Below the pieces are notes generated by a model that searched no databases, was not told where the DNA came from, and saw only the letters and a list, made by a program, of their open reading frames with translations. Made by a program: the position numbers and the translations under genes. Shown here in pieces: positions 45,544 through 54,870 of a stretch of DNA of 64,000 nucleotides (positions are counted from its first letter, which is position 1; each line of letters starts with the position of its first letter). Location of the stretch: contig NC_013895.2 in the NCBI RefSeq assembly GCF_000025225.2, positions 1,550,001 to 1,614,000 on the forward strand, written 5' to 3'. This DNA is from Mageeibacillus indolicus UPII9-5 (GTDB lineage: Bacteria; Bacillota; Clostridia; Saccharofermentanales; Fastidiosipilaceae).

Positions 45544-45823
45544 GTCTGCCTCCTGACTATCCTCAATTATACCAATTCGCCGGTTTGTTAGCTATTGTTA
45601 TACTCGCCATCGGCGAAGTTTTCTTATCCACTTCCGGCGAGCTGCTTAAATACTGCCTATATGCTGAAAACAGATTTGGATTATAATTGAAATAAAATAC
45701 ATTGCCCACGAACAACGCATGCCGCAAACAAAGCCGGTACTGCTACGGGCACAGCCGGTACTGCCATAGCTAGCACCCACGGTCATAACAGCACGGCCAC
45801 AATCACCCCAGGAGGAAAGTTCA
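45544..45823. other. Divergent intergenic region before the nucleoside phosphorylase
   Basis: The 280 bases contain no supported gene. A short GCCGGTACTGC repeat pair lies near 45730-45770, and a strong AGGAGGAAAG site precedes the plus-strand ATG at 45824. Confidence 0.5.
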
Positions 45824-46570
45824 ATGCTACAACCACATATAAAACTCGACAGTTTGCACGGGGCTAATTCAGCCATATTGCCGGGCGATCCCGGCCGCCT
45901 CGACCATATCAAAGAATACCTCAATGACGTGCAAGAACTAGCCTATAACCGCGAATTTCGCTCTCTCAGCGGTACTTATCACGGTGTCAAAGTAATCGCC
46001 TTATCAACCGGCATTGGCGGCTCATCTACCGCCATCGCCATCGAAGAATTATACGCTCTCGGCATCAAAAGACTTATCCGCATCGGCTCATGCGGAGCTC
46101 TGCAACCCGGCATCGCCATCGGCGATCTGATCATCGCCACCGGGGCGGTACGCGACGACGGCACGTCCAAAGCCTATATAGACCCAATTTTTCCAGCGGT
46201 AAGCGATTTTTCTCTGATACAGCATTGCCGAGACTACGCCATCGAACAAAACTGGGCGCACCACCTCGGGATTGTTCACAGCCACGAAAGCTTTTATATT
46301 GATGATAATGCCGCTCAAGAAAAAAAGTGGTCGAAAACCGGCGTTCTGGGCGCAGACATGGAAACCGCCGCTCTGCTGACAGTAAGCCGACTACGCCGCA
46401 TAAAAGCCTGCTCCATTTTAAACAATGTTGTTGTCTATGGCCAAGATACGGCCGCTGCTATCAATGATTACGTCGATGCCGCCGCCATGTGCCTGCAGGG
46501 GGAAGGGCGGGAAATTCAGCTGGCGTTGGAAGCAATTAGGCGCGATACAGCCGGCATCAGCCAAGAATGA
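45824..46570 (+). CDS. Nucleoside phosphorylase (PNP/UDP family, uridine-phosphorylase-like)
   Basis: A 248-residue enzyme that splits nucleosides with phosphate to base and (deoxy)ribose-1-phosphate. Family motifs are ILPGDPGRLDHIKEYL, the phosphate-site region ALSTGIGGSSTAIAIEEL, RIGSCGALQPGIAIGDLIIATGA, and LGADMETAALLTVS near the C terminus. The size fits the hexameric PNP_UDP_1 group. Uridine-type and purine-type enzymes cannot be separated safely; the overall pattern is closer to uridine phosphorylase. It is encoded on the opposite strand, convergent with the nucleoside import and hydrolase operon. Confidence 0.9.
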   Translation: MLQPHIKLDSLHGANSAILPGDPGRLDHIKEYLNDVQELAYNREFRSLSGTYHGVKVIALSTGIGGSSTAIAIEELYALGIKRLIRIGSCGALQPGIAIGDLIIATGAVRDDGTSKAYIDPIFPAVSDFSLIQHCRDYAIEQNWAHHLGIVHSHESFYIDDNAAQEKKWSKTGVLGADMETAALLTVSRLRRIKACSILNNVVVYGQDTAAAINDYVDAAAMCLQGEGREIQLALEAIRRDTAGISQE

Positions 46571-46638
46571 AATTAACTGTCCTTTCACTCAAATTGTATA
46601 GGCCTATATTTGTGTAGGCCTATATTTGTGTAAGTCGG

Positions 46639-47571
46639 TCAATAAAGCGCGATAACCTCTCGCACCTTAGCCACGAACCGCTCGCGCCGCACAGACGTGG
46701 CGACCAAACAATTTCGTTTGCTGAACTTAAAGTCGCTATAAAGGTCACAAACGGTCTTGCCCAAAGTCAATCGACCACAACATTCAACCCGCACCCCGGC
46801 TTGTTGCAAAGTAAACATCTCCGGATCAGCTAAATAAATAACCGGGCAAATATCGTGCAAAATCAAGCCCTTTGCGTACCCTTCGTTATAATATTTCCAC
46901 GCCCGGCCAGTCGCTCCTTGCAAAAATGAAGTGATTGGATTGGCTTTTTCCGTCATGGTCGCGAACTCTTCCGGGGTGAAATAAGCCTCCGTTGTAGCGT
47001 CAAGCCCGAACATTTTTATCTGGATGCCGGATTTAAAAACAATCTCGGCCGCTTCGGGATCAGCATATATATTAAACTCAGCACTTGGGGTCACGTTGCC
47101 GCCGTTAACAGCTCCACCCATAATTAGCAATTCGCCGATATTTTCAGCGACATCAGGGTGTTTCAGCAGCAGCCGAGCAATATTGGTAAGTGGACCGACC
47201 GCCACCAGGCGCAGTTCTCGGCCGTATTTCTGTAAAGCTTGCCGCAAAGCCTCCCCGGCTTCTGTCGTCTGATGCGGTGCAGGACTGGGCGGCAAGGTCA
47301 CATCGCCTAAGCCGTTTCTGCCGTGAAAGTCGTCGGCGGATTCCGCAAGTACTACCAAAGGCTCCGCCGCTCCTTTGTATACCGGGATATCCTCTCGACC
47401 GGCCAACGCTAAAACGTCACGTGAATTGCGGTAAGTGTTGGCTAGATTTGTATTTCCATTTACCGCCGAAACGCCGACAATCTCAATTTCCGGCAAACGG
47501 CAGGCAACCAGAAGTGCCGCCGCATCATCAACTCCGGTATCCGTATCGATCCAAACAGGTATTTTTTTCAT
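46639..47571 (-). CDS. Inosine/uridine-preferring nucleoside hydrolase (1)
   Basis: A 310-residue enzyme that hydrolyses the N-glycosidic bond of ribonucleosides. The metal-binding signature is IDTDTGVDDAAALL at residues 8-20, with VNGNTNLANTYRN and the C-terminal catalytic-region His in ILHDICPVIYLAD. Length is typical of RihA/RihB. Together with the second copy upstream at 47702-48694 it forms the end of the nucleoside import operon. The two copies are only moderately similar, so they may prefer different bases. Confidence 0.93.
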   Translation of the reverse strand: MKKIPVWIDTDTGVDDAAALLVACRLPEIEIVGVSAVNGNTNLANTYRNSRDVLALAGREDIPVYKGAAEPLVVLAESADDFHGRNGLGDVTLPPSPAPHQTTEAGEALRQALQKYGRELRLVAVGPLTNIARLLLKHPDVAENIGELLIMGGAVNGGNVTPSAEFNIYADPEAAEIVFKSGIQIKMFGLDATTEAYFTPEEFATMTEKANPITSFLQGATGRAWKYYNEGYAKGLILHDICPVIYLADPEMFTLQQAGVRVECCGRLTLGKTVCDLYSDFKFSKRNCLVATSVRRERFVAKVREVIALY

Positions 47572-47590
47572 GTCTGTAAACTTCCCTTTA

Positions 47591-47698
47591 TTAGTTGCCG
47601 GCCGTCCATTTGTCGCCGGCCGTCCGTTTGTCGTCAGCCATACGTTAGTCGTCAGCCATACGTTAGTCGCCGGCTGTCCATTTGTCGCCGGCTGTCCG
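47591..47698. repeat. Six 18-bp tandem repeats between nucleoside hydrolase genes
   Basis: Six units of exactly 18 bases start at 47591, 47609, 47627, 47645, 47663 and 47681, each of the form TT(A/T)GTCG(C/T)C(G/A)GCC(G/A)TCC with two alternating subtypes. The array fills the whole gap between the two hydrolase genes. It is not palindromic enough for a CRISPR and has no spacers. Confidence 0.9.
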
Positions 47699-47701
47699 AC
47701 T

Positions 47702-48694
47702 TCAGTTATACGTCCTTAATAATGCGCAAATCTCTCGGATAAAAGCCGGACGATCAAGTTTGACCAACACATCCACTGGGCTCAATGCCGCGCCATCGAG
47801 GACAGATTTTTCAATCCCGACCGCCTTTTTTCCGTTAAACAAATCTCGCCACCGCGCGACACAGGTTCCCCGGGTGTAGATTCCGGTACACTCAACCTCC
47901 ACATAGGCCGGCCTTGCTTCAAACAACTCCGGGACGGTGAGACTGAGCAGAGCGCATGGATCATGCAAAAGCAAACCGGGCAGTCCGAGATTCTGATGAT
48001 GCAAGATAAAAAATTTCAGCCACGCAGTTACCACTCTACTTACCGCATTGTCAATTTTCGCTATGACATCGATATCATCAGGGGTGATCACAGCCTGTTC
48101 AGTTACATCAAGCCCGGCCATGGTAATCGGGATACCAGAACGGAACACGATTGCCGCCGCTTCCGGATCTTCAAAAAAGTTGAATTCTGCCGCCGCCGTC
48201 CAATTACCATTTCTAATGCCGCCGCCCATGAGAGCGATTCGGCCGATTTTGGCTTTTAGCTCAGGATACAGCAACAAAAAAGTGGCGACATTAGTCAACG
48301 GACCGGTTGCCACAATGGTAATTTCGGTGTCAGCGGCGCGCAGGACAGCCGCCATCAGCTCCGGCGCACTGAGAGGAGAAATTTCCATTTTCGGCTCCGG
48401 CAACTCGATCCCGTCAAGGCCACTGTCGCCGTGAAAGTTTCCGGCCGTAACCGGGTCGGCGGTCAACGGATGCGCCGCGCCGGCCGCGATAGGCCCGTGA
48501 AAGCCGATTAAGGCGGCAATCTTTCTTGCATTCAGTGTAACTTTAGCTAAGCTTTGGTTACCGGCAACCGTGGTGATTGCTTTAATTTCCAGTTCAGGAA
48601 TTGCTTTAGCCAACACCCAGGCAATCGCATCGTCATGACCCGGATCACCGTCTAAAATTATTGGTTTAGGTACGTTTTTTATTTTCATATCCAC
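47702..48694 (-). CDS. Inosine/uridine-preferring nucleoside hydrolase (2)
   Basis: A 330-residue nucleoside hydrolase. The metal-binding signature is LDGDPGHDDAIAWVLA, followed by VAGNQSLAKVTLNARK and the substrate-site His segment LLLHDPCALLSL. It starts at a GTG (48694) or the ATG two codons later (48688). It begins 5 bases after the permease stop at 48700, so it is translationally tied to the transporter. The function is to release the base and ribose from imported nucleosides. Confidence 0.93.
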   Translation of the reverse strand: MDMKIKNVPKPIILDGDPGHDDAIAWVLAKAIPELEIKAITTVAGNQSLAKVTLNARKIAALIGFHGPIAAGAAHPLTADPVTAGNFHGDSGLDGIELPEPKMEISPLSAPELMAAVLRAADTEITIVATGPLTNVATFLLLYPELKAKIGRIALMGGGIRNGNWTAAAEFNFFEDPEAAAIVFRSGIPITMAGLDVTEQAVITPDDIDVIAKIDNAVSRVVTAWLKFFILHHQNLGLPGLLLHDPCALLSLTVPELFEARPAYVEVECTGIYTRGTCVARWRDLFNGKKAVGIEKSVLDGAALSPVDVLVKLDRPAFIREICALLRTYN

Positions 48695-48699
48695 CTTGC

Positions 48700-49701
48700 C
48701 TATTTATCTGTAGCTTCTTTACCCGAAGCCACATTACCTTTGTCTTCAAGGGCATTGGCCGCCTGCTTACGTTTTGCTTTGCGAATAGATTTTACTGCGA
48801 ATATTACCAGACCCAAAATAGTCACAATGTACGGGATCGGAGAAACGAGGTTAGAGTCCACGCCCACTGCCGAAAATTTAATGCCGACCGCTTGAGCAAA
48901 ACCGAAGATAAGCGAAGCAAACATGCCGCCGACCGGCTCATTATTTCCCATAGCACAAGCCGCCAAGGCGATGAAGCCACGCCCGGCCACCATGTCGAGC
49001 GACCAACCAATCGCATAATACATCGACATAAATGCCCCACCCATGCCGGCCAAAGCACCGGCCAAAATAATCGCCACATAATGGATCCGCGTTATACTGA
49101 TTCCCACCGAAGACGCAGCATTCGGATTTTCGCCCACCGAGCGAATGTTTAAGCCGAGCGGCGTTTTATAAAGCATGACCCAGACCAAAAAAACGAGGAT
49201 GAAAGTAACATAGGTCAAAAGTGAATGCCCGGAGAAAATCTCGCCAAGATAAGGGATATCTTTCAGCAAAGGAATATTAATCGTCGGGATTTGCAAGCCC
49301 TGATTGATCATTCCGTTGGTGGAGGCATATTGTTGGCCTTCCGTCCAGCCGGTTATCACCTTAATCAAAAACAGCGTACCGCCTGAGCCGAGCATATTTA
49401 TCGCCGTACCGGTTAAAATAATATCTGTTTTTAGATTGAACGCAAAAAAGCCCATCACCGCGCTCACCAGCATCCCGGCCACGATCGCCAAAATCAGGCC
49501 GACCAGCCAACTGCCAGAATAATAGGCTCCCAAGGAACCAGCCAGGGCCGCTATCATCATCGTTCCTTCCAAGCCGATGTTGGAGATGCCGGCCTTTTCA
49601 CATATCAAAGCCGCCAAGGTAGCCAACAAAATCGGAGCGGTGATCCGCAAAACGGAGAAGAAAAGATCAGTAGTAAAAATCATTGACAACATGTCCCACA
49701 T
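48700..49701 (-). CDS. Nucleoside ABC transporter permease (YufQ/NupQ-like)
   Basis: A 333-residue membrane protein of the branched-chain/ribose type permease family (BPD_transp_2), about 8-10 hydrophobic segments. It contains EKAGISNIGLEGTMMIAAL, AGMLVSAVMGFFAFNLKTDIILTGTAINMLGSG and AAGALAGMGGAFMSM-like stretches (ILAGALAGMGGAFMS). It follows the second permease gene with a 1-base gap and a GGAGGTG site. It forms the channel with the 49703-50890 protein. Its family is used by BmpA systems for guanosine and related nucleosides. Confidence 0.92.
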   Translation of the reverse strand: MWDMLSMIFTTDLFFSVLRITAPILLATLAALICEKAGISNIGLEGTMMIAALAGSLGAYYSGSWLVGLILAIVAGMLVSAVMGFFAFNLKTDIILTGTAINMLGSGGTLFLIKVITGWTEGQQYASTNGMINQGLQIPTINIPLLKDIPYLGEIFSGHSLLTYVTFILVFLVWVMLYKTPLGLNIRSVGENPNAASSVGISITRIHYVAIILAGALAGMGGAFMSMYYAIGWSLDMVAGRGFIALAACAMGNNEPVGGMFASLIFGFAQAVGIKFSAVGVDSNLVSPIPYIVTILGLVIFAVKSIRKAKRKQAANALEDKGNVASGKEATDK

Positions 49702-49702
49702 A

Positions 49703-50890
49703 TTACTTCACCTCCACGTCTGATCGCCCGTCTGCCGCTTGTTTCGAGCCTAACCCAGCAAGTCCGGCAGCCGCTCGTTCCATCGCGGCCTGATCTTCTC
49801 TGGCTGTTTTAACGACCAAACGTTGACGATAACGCGCCAGGAACTTACGGGCGGCGAAGAACAAGAAAATGACGGCTTGAATTATATTGATCAACTGCGC
49901 CGGCACCGGTGAATGAGTCGTCATCAGTTGGCAGCCCTTGTCTAAATACGACATAAAGAAGGCCGCCAAGGGAACAAAAATCGGATTGTTATTGGCCAGA
50001 ATCGCCACCGTTATTCCCGTCCAGCCGTGTCCGGTCAAGGCCATCCAGTCGTAAGCCTGATAACGGCCGAGCTGTTCTACCGCCCCGCCCATACCGGCCA
50101 AGACACCGCCAATAACCTGACAGATGATCACGGCCTTGGCAACATTAATGCCCGAATATTGGGAAAATTTTTGGTTGATGCCAATCATACGCACGCCGTA
50201 ACCCCACTTGGTGCGGTACATGAACAGCCAAATCAATACCGCCATAAACAGACCAATAATAAAGCCGTAGGAAAGTTTGGAACCGTTATTGATCAGAGGC
50301 GCAAAAGTCGCTTGTGGTTGATAAGGCAAAGTCTGAACGCTGCCCCGTGTAGTATCGCATAAGTACGTATTCATCAAATATTTAATTACATACATTATGA
50401 CGTAGTTGAGCATGAGTGAATTGACCATCTCACTGACGTTATATTTGGCTTTGAGAACCGCGGGAATCAACATCATCGCCGCCGTAACCACGCAAGCCCC
50501 GATGACCGCCACCACTGGCAAAACAATCGCCGGCAGCGGCGCGTAAACGGCGATAACGCCGGCCGTGAACGCGCCGAGCATAATGCCACCCTCCGCGCCC
50601 AAGTTAAATTGTTTGGCCGAAAACATAACGGTGGTCGCCAGCCCGGTAAACATGATCGGAACAGTTAGTGCCAAAACATCTGTCAAACCTTTGACACTGA
50701 AGCTGCCGTTACTGCGGAAAAGCGGCGATATCAACATATATCGCATAGTTTTAAATGTATCCACCAACCTCGCCACAAAACCGTTTTTGTCCGAGCAAAG
50801 AAATATCAATGCCATCGCTACCAAAAGGGCTATGCCTATCGCTAGAACGGCACGCACCAGAGTAAAGATTAAATTTCTGCGCTTATTCAT
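49703..50890 (-). CDS. Nucleoside ABC transporter permease (YufP/NupP-like)
   Basis: A 395-residue permease counted from the ATG at 50890 (MNKRRNLIFTL), which has a CAGGAG site; the longer frame from 50965 would lie deep in the ATPase gene. It overlaps the ATPase stop by 8 bases. Family features are FNLGAEGGIMLGAFTAGVIAVYAPL and VNSLMLNYVIMYVIKYLMN, with about 10 hydrophobic segments. The C-terminal 45 residues are polar. It partners with the permease at 48700-49701. Confidence 0.92.
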   Translation of the reverse strand: MNKRRNLIFTLVRAVLAIGIALLVAMALIFLCSDKNGFVARLVDTFKTMRYMLISPLFRSNGSFSVKGLTDVLALTVPIMFTGLATTVMFSAKQFNLGAEGGIMLGAFTAGVIAVYAPLPAIVLPVVAVIGACVVTAAMMLIPAVLKAKYNVSEMVNSLMLNYVIMYVIKYLMNTYLCDTTRGSVQTLPYQPQATFAPLINNGSKLSYGFIIGLFMAVLIWLFMYRTKWGYGVRMIGINQKFSQYSGINVAKAVIICQVIGGVLAGMGGAVEQLGRYQAYDWMALTGHGWTGITVAILANNNPIFVPLAAFFMSYLDKGCQLMTTHSPVPAQLINIIQAVIFLFFAARKFLARYRQRLVVKTAREDQAAMERAAAGLAGLGSKQAADGRSDVEVK

Positions 50891-52439
50891 AGCAAACTCC
50901 TGTGATTTCTTCGGCCGATTGTTGAGCCAATCCCAGCATATATTTGCCGATTTTCTCGTCATCAAGTTCTCGCGAATCCTTAAAATATCCCGTTATATGG
51001 CCACCATACATGACGATCAAGCTATCCGAAAGTTCCATAACTTCATTCAAATCTGCCGAAACCAAAAGTACCGCTACCCCACTGCGCGCCAACTCAACCA
51101 GCTTCTGACGGATAAATTCCGTTGCACCGACATCAATACCTCGGGTCGGCTGATCGGCAATGATCAGCTGCGGCGAATTGCTGAATTCCCTGGCCACCAC
51201 CACTTTTTGAATGTTGCCGCCGGAAAGCATCCCCACATTTTGCTCCCTATTTTTGCACAAAACGCGGTATTCCTTAATCAGCTCATCCGTTTCTTCCTGC
51301 AAAGCACGCATTTTAAACAAAGGACCAGCGTTATATTTTTTATTATGCAAACGATCCGACAAAGTATTCGAAACAATGTTGGCCTCTGCCGCGATGCCGT
51401 AAAGCATGCGGTCCTCCGGGACTAAAGAAATATGCCGGTCGCGCAATTTTCGCTGATTCATGCCGATTATCTTCTCACCGTTAACCGTTATGGTCCCTGA
51501 GTCAGGCCGGTTCAGCCCAAAAAGCATGTCCACCAGCTCTTTTTGCCCATTTCCTTCCACTCCGGCAATACCCAAAATCTCGCCTTGGCGGACGGAAAAC
51601 GAAATATTGTCGAGCATACGTTTGCCCCATTCATTTACATAATTCAAATCTCGGACCTGCAAAACAACTTTTTGCGGCTGAGCTTTTGTCTTAGTTACAT
51701 TGAGCAAAACATCGCGGCCAACCATCAGGCGGGAAATTTCCGCCGGACTGACATCACAGGTATTGTAAACCCCCATACTGCGGCCACCCCGTAAAATGGT
51801 CAGTCGATCTGTTATTTCCATTATTTCCTGCAACTTGTGCGAGATAAAAATTAACGTATAGCCATGTTTTTTTAAAGCAAGCAGTTCCTTAAACAGTTCC
51901 GTCGTTTCCTGTTTAGTGAGAACCGCCGTCGGTTCGTCCAAAATCAAAATTTTGGCCCCGCGCACCAACGCTTTGAGTATTTCTACTTTCTGTTTCATTC
52001 CGACCGGAATATCGGCCACCTTTGCCATCGGATCCACCCGCAGGTTAAAACGCTCCGAATACTCCTCAGTTATTTTCACCGCTTTTTTTATATCGACAAA
52101 TATCTGTGACTTACGCGGAACCATGCCGAGAACAATGTTTTCTGCCACGGTCAAACTTGGTACAAGCATAAAATGTTGATGCACCATGCCTATTCCGTGC
52201 CCGATAGCAGCATTAGGCGAAGGAAGGACAACTTTTTCACCGTTGAGCCAAATTTCACCCGATGTCGGTTGCTCCAAACCGAAAAGCATCTTCATCAAGG
52301 TGGATTTTCCGGCCCCGTTTTCGCCCATCAAAGCATGAATCTCGCCCCGACGGATATCCAAATTGACATCTTTATTGGCCATTACTCCGTTGGGATATAC
52401 TTTGCATATATTTTTCATACTGACGACAATATCTTCCAT
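50883..52439 (-). CDS. Nucleoside ABC transporter ATP-binding protein (YufO/NupO-like, two domains)
   Basis: A 518-residue ATPase with two nucleotide-binding halves, as in ribose- and nucleoside-type importers. The first has Walker A GENGAGKST and Walker B ILILDEPTAVLT; the second has a degenerate Walker A (GVEGNGQKELVD), the signature MLSGGNIQKVVVARE and LIIADQPTRGIDVG. The ATG at 52439 has a GGAGG site 7 bases upstream; the ATG at 52457 would have none. It follows the binding protein after a hairpin and precedes the two permeases. Confidence 0.94.
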   Translation of the reverse strand: MEDIVVSMKNICKVYPNGVMANKDVNLDIRRGEIHALMGENGAGKSTLMKMLFGLEQPTSGEIWLNGEKVVLPSPNAAIGHGIGMVHQHFMLVPSLTVAENIVLGMVPRKSQIFVDIKKAVKITEEYSERFNLRVDPMAKVADIPVGMKQKVEILKALVRGAKILILDEPTAVLTKQETTELFKELLALKKHGYTLIFISHKLQEIMEITDRLTILRGGRSMGVYNTCDVSPAEISRLMVGRDVLLNVTKTKAQPQKVVLQVRDLNYVNEWGKRMLDNISFSVRQGEILGIAGVEGNGQKELVDMLFGLNRPDSGTITVNGEKIIGMNQRKLRDRHISLVPEDRMLYGIAAEANIVSNTLSDRLHNKKYNAGPLFKMRALQEETDELIKEYRVLCKNREQNVGMLSGGNIQKVVVAREFSNSPQLIIADQPTRGIDVGATEFIRQKLVELARSGVAVLLVSADLNEVMELSDSLIVMYGGHITGYFKDSRELDDEKIGKYMLGLAQQSAEEITGVCYE

Positions 52440-52470
52440 CCTCAGCCTCCTGCCCACTGCAAATTAATAT

Positions 52471-52496
52471 AAAAAGGAGGCATAAGCCTCCTTTTT
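52471..52496 (-). terminator. Attenuating terminator between binding protein and ATPase
   Basis: GGAGGC and GCCTCC form a short GC stem with a 4-base loop, flanked by A5 and T5, so a T-run follows it on both strands. It lies between the BmpA-like gene and the ATPase and would reduce expression of the later genes. Confidence 0.75.
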
Positions 52497-52509
52497 ACGC
52501 CGAATGAAT

Positions 52510-53691
52510 TTACGGTTGTACGGAATTCCGCAGTTTTTTCAGTTCATCTTCGTTAGCTCCGCCTAAAACCGTCGGAACTTTTACCTTGCCCTTAATAACA
52601 TCATCAATAGCTTCTTTAACCGCTTTTTTGGTTTCTTCCGAAGCATATTTGGCAAAGTTTTTATCGGTAACAATGCCGACGCCGTCCTTGTCCAAACCGA
52701 AGCTGACGAGCTGGCCCCAGTAAGTTTTGCCTTTATCCAGTTCATCAAAAATGTAAACCAGAGAATTACCGATATTTTTCAAGCCTGATGTAAGCGTTAT
52801 GGCTGCCAAATCGGCCGGGAAGGTGGCTTCCTGATCTGAGTCAACACCGATGAACCAAGCGTTACCTTTTTCCAAAGCTGCGGCGGCAGCACCGTTACCG
52901 GCATTACCGGCCACGCCCCAGATGATATCGGCCTTGTTGTCGCTGATCATGGATAAGCCGTATTCTTTTGCCTTTGCTGTATCTACATAGTCATTGGTGT
53001 AACGGGTATCGATCTTAATATCTTTATCTACCTTCTGGGCTCCGATAATATATCCATACAGGAAGTCGTTGATTACCGGGCTGTCGATACCGCCGACAAA
53101 ACCTATAACCTTCTCCGGGTTGATATTCTTGACCTTGGTGTCTTTGGTCATACACGCTGCAAAAACTCCAATGATGTAGCCGAGCTCATTTTGTTTGTAC
53201 GTAAGATTGACAACATTTTTGCATTTGCCGGCATAGGTGTCATCATCGAAGGTAATGAATTTTTGTTCCGGATATTTTTCGGCAACTTCTTTCAAAAAAT
53301 CGGGCATCTGATATGTGCCGCAAACGATTACATCGTATTCGTTCGATTCGGCAACTTCATAGAGAGTTGAAAGCCATTTCGGTTTGTCAGCGTCCGTTCC
53401 GCCCATTTCGATTGTTTTCAAGGTAATGCGGCCGGCTTTTTTGAGGGTTTCCAAACCAGCCTGAGCTGAGTCAAAAAAAGACTTGTCGCCAAGGTTGCCG
53501 TTGACTAGATAAGCGACATTGTATACTTTCTTTCCTTCCCTTTTTTCGCCGTCTTTTTGCGCCGCTTCCTTCTGTTCCGCTGGAGCACTGCCGTTCCCGG
53601 TTTCACCTGATTTAGCAGGGCTGTTGCCGCAACCGGCCAGCATCGCCAGCATCATCGCGCCGACACATAAAACAGATAACAGTTTTTTCAT
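52510..53691 (-). CDS. BmpA/Med-family nucleoside-binding lipoprotein (YufN-like)
   Basis: A 393-residue lipoprotein with lipobox MLAGCGN and a charged Lys/Glu linker. The PBP1-like domain begins YNVAYLVNGNLGDKSFFDSAQAGLETLKK, the family start, with DVIVCGTYQMPDFLKEV and IGFVGGIDSPVINDFLYGYIIGAQ. BmpA/YufN proteins bind purine or other nucleosides. The ATG at 53691 is chosen over 53730 because GGAGGAG precedes it. It follows ribokinase by about 50 bases in the same operon. Confidence 0.94.
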   Translation of the reverse strand: MKKLLSVLCVGAMMLAMLAGCGNSPAKSGETGNGSAPAEQKEAAQKDGEKREGKKVYNVAYLVNGNLGDKSFFDSAQAGLETLKKAGRITLKTIEMGGTDADKPKWLSTLYEVAESNEYDVIVCGTYQMPDFLKEVAEKYPEQKFITFDDDTYAGKCKNVVNLTYKQNELGYIIGVFAACMTKDTKVKNINPEKVIGFVGGIDSPVINDFLYGYIIGAQKVDKDIKIDTRYTNDYVDTAKAKEYGLSMISDNKADIIWGVAGNAGNGAAAAALEKGNAWFIGVDSDQEATFPADLAAITLTSGLKNIGNSLVYIFDELDKGKTYWGQLVSFGLDKDGVGIVTDKNFAKYASEETKKAVKEAIDDVIKGKVKVPTVLGGANEDELKKLRNSVQP

Positions 53692-53742
53692 ATTCTCCTC
53701 CCATCTTTGCTCATTGAGCAACTTCGACAAATTGTATGTATT

Positions 53743-54747
53743 TCAATTTGTAATCTCTTTCATGTGCCCGGAATCACTTTGTGCTGACGCCTGCCTCTTG
53801 TCCTGCGCTGCCGTTACACATTCCGCCTCTGCACCCTCTATCTCCCGTTCGGCGATAAATCTCTCCACCTCCGCCAATTCAGGAATAGAGCTTTGCGCCC
53901 CCGGCCGACTAACCGCCAAAGCTGCTGCCGCGGCTGCCAAACGCAGCGCCGCCTGCACGCCGGCCTGTCGGCTCATCGCCGCCAAGAAATAGCCGGTAAA
54001 CGTGTCGCCTGCCGCCGTCGTATCCACCGCCGCAACCTGGTAAGCCGGCCGGAAGTAGGTCAGATCGTTCGGGGCGACGTCTTGATAAAATGCCCCCTGC
54101 GCCCCGCAAGTAAGCAAAATTTCACTCTGAGGGTAAATCGTCCGCAAAGCTGCCATCAGTTTCATCGGTTCGTCCGTTTGCTGATCCGCCAGCAACCGGG
54201 CCTCTGTTTCATTCAAAATAAACAGATTAACCGGGCGCAAATCAGCGTTCAACAATGCCGGATTGATCGGCGACGGATTAAGAATAAGTTTCAAACCCAA
54301 GGCACTTGCCCGTTCGACAGCATAAGCCAAATTGGATGTTTCGTTTTGCAACAGCACCCAATCTCCTGGCTGCAACGAAGCCAACCCAGCCTCAATCTGC
54401 TCAACGGTTACTTCTGCATTGCTGCCGGCACAAACAATAATGCAATTTTGGCCATGTGCGTCAACCTGAATTACCGCATGCCCATTCGCCGTGTCACTTT
54501 GACGCAAAAAACGGATATCTACCCCTGCTTGAGCAAGCGAGTCCCTTAGTATCCCGCCGTCAAATCCGATCGTACCCAAATGACTTACCGCCGCCCCCGC
54601 CCGCGCCAAAGCCAACGACTGATTAAGGCCTTTGCCGCCGCAATGAGTCTGATAATCAAGAGCGCTGATCGTCTCACCGGGGGCAACAAAATCACGCACA
54701 GCATATGTACGATCCAAATTCAATGAACCTATGTTTAAAATACGCAA
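53743..54747 (-). CDS. rbsK: Ribokinase (PfkB family)
   Basis: A 334-residue sugar kinase with NIGSLNLDRTYAV, the GG motif in THCGGKGLNQSLALARAGA and the anion hole and catalytic base in AVDTTAAGDTFTGYFLAAM. It phosphorylates ribose released by the nucleoside hydrolases. The start is a TTG at 54747, with a strong AAGGAGG at 54752-54759. The longer frame reaching an ATG at 54825 would begin inside the -35 box of the promoter and is rejected. A C-terminal tail past residue 300 (REIEGAEAECVTAAQDK) is longer than usual. First gene of the nucleoside operon. Confidence 0.93.
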   Translation of the reverse strand: MRILNIGSLNLDRTYAVRDFVAPGETISALDYQTHCGGKGLNQSLALARAGAAVSHLGTIGFDGGILRDSLAQAGVDIRFLRQSDTANGHAVIQVDAHGQNCIIVCAGSNAEVTVEQIEAGLASLQPGDWVLLQNETSNLAYAVERASALGLKLILNPSPINPALLNADLRPVNLFILNETEARLLADQQTDEPMKLMAALRTIYPQSEILLTCGAQGAFYQDVAPNDLTYFRPAYQVAAVDTTAAGDTFTGYFLAAMSRQAGVQAALRLAAAAAALAVSRPGAQSSIPELAEVERFIAEREIEGAEAECVTAAQDKRQASAQSDSGHMKEITN

Positions 54748-54773
54748 TTTGTCCTCCTTGCCAGCCCTCGGCG

Positions 54774-54825
54774 TTGCAAACGTTTTTCTGTAAATAGATA
54801 TTAGCACAGTTGTCAATTTAGTCAA
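54774..54825 (-). promoter_or_regulatory. Promoter of the nucleoside operon with an operator-like site
   Basis: Minus-strand TTGACT (54825-54820), 16-base spacer, TAATAT (54803-54798). Just downstream of the expected start, TTGCAAACGTTT (54774-54785) has the palindromic AAACGTTT core typical of LacI-family regulators and resembles an imperfect catabolite-control (cre) site. It would repress when bound. Confidence 0.6.
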
Positions 54826-54870
54826 TCTATTTATACTAACAGCATTTATTTTTGTTCATTACCGCTAAAC

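Noticed and set aside
47591-47698. 18-bp array as CRISPR
   Set aside because: No unique spacers between units and no cas genes in the window.
53743-54825. Ribokinase start at the ATG at 54825
   Set aside because: This ATG lies in the -35 box of the operon promoter, upstream of the -10; the TTG at 54747 has an AAGGAGG site and begins at the conserved RILNIGSLNLD.
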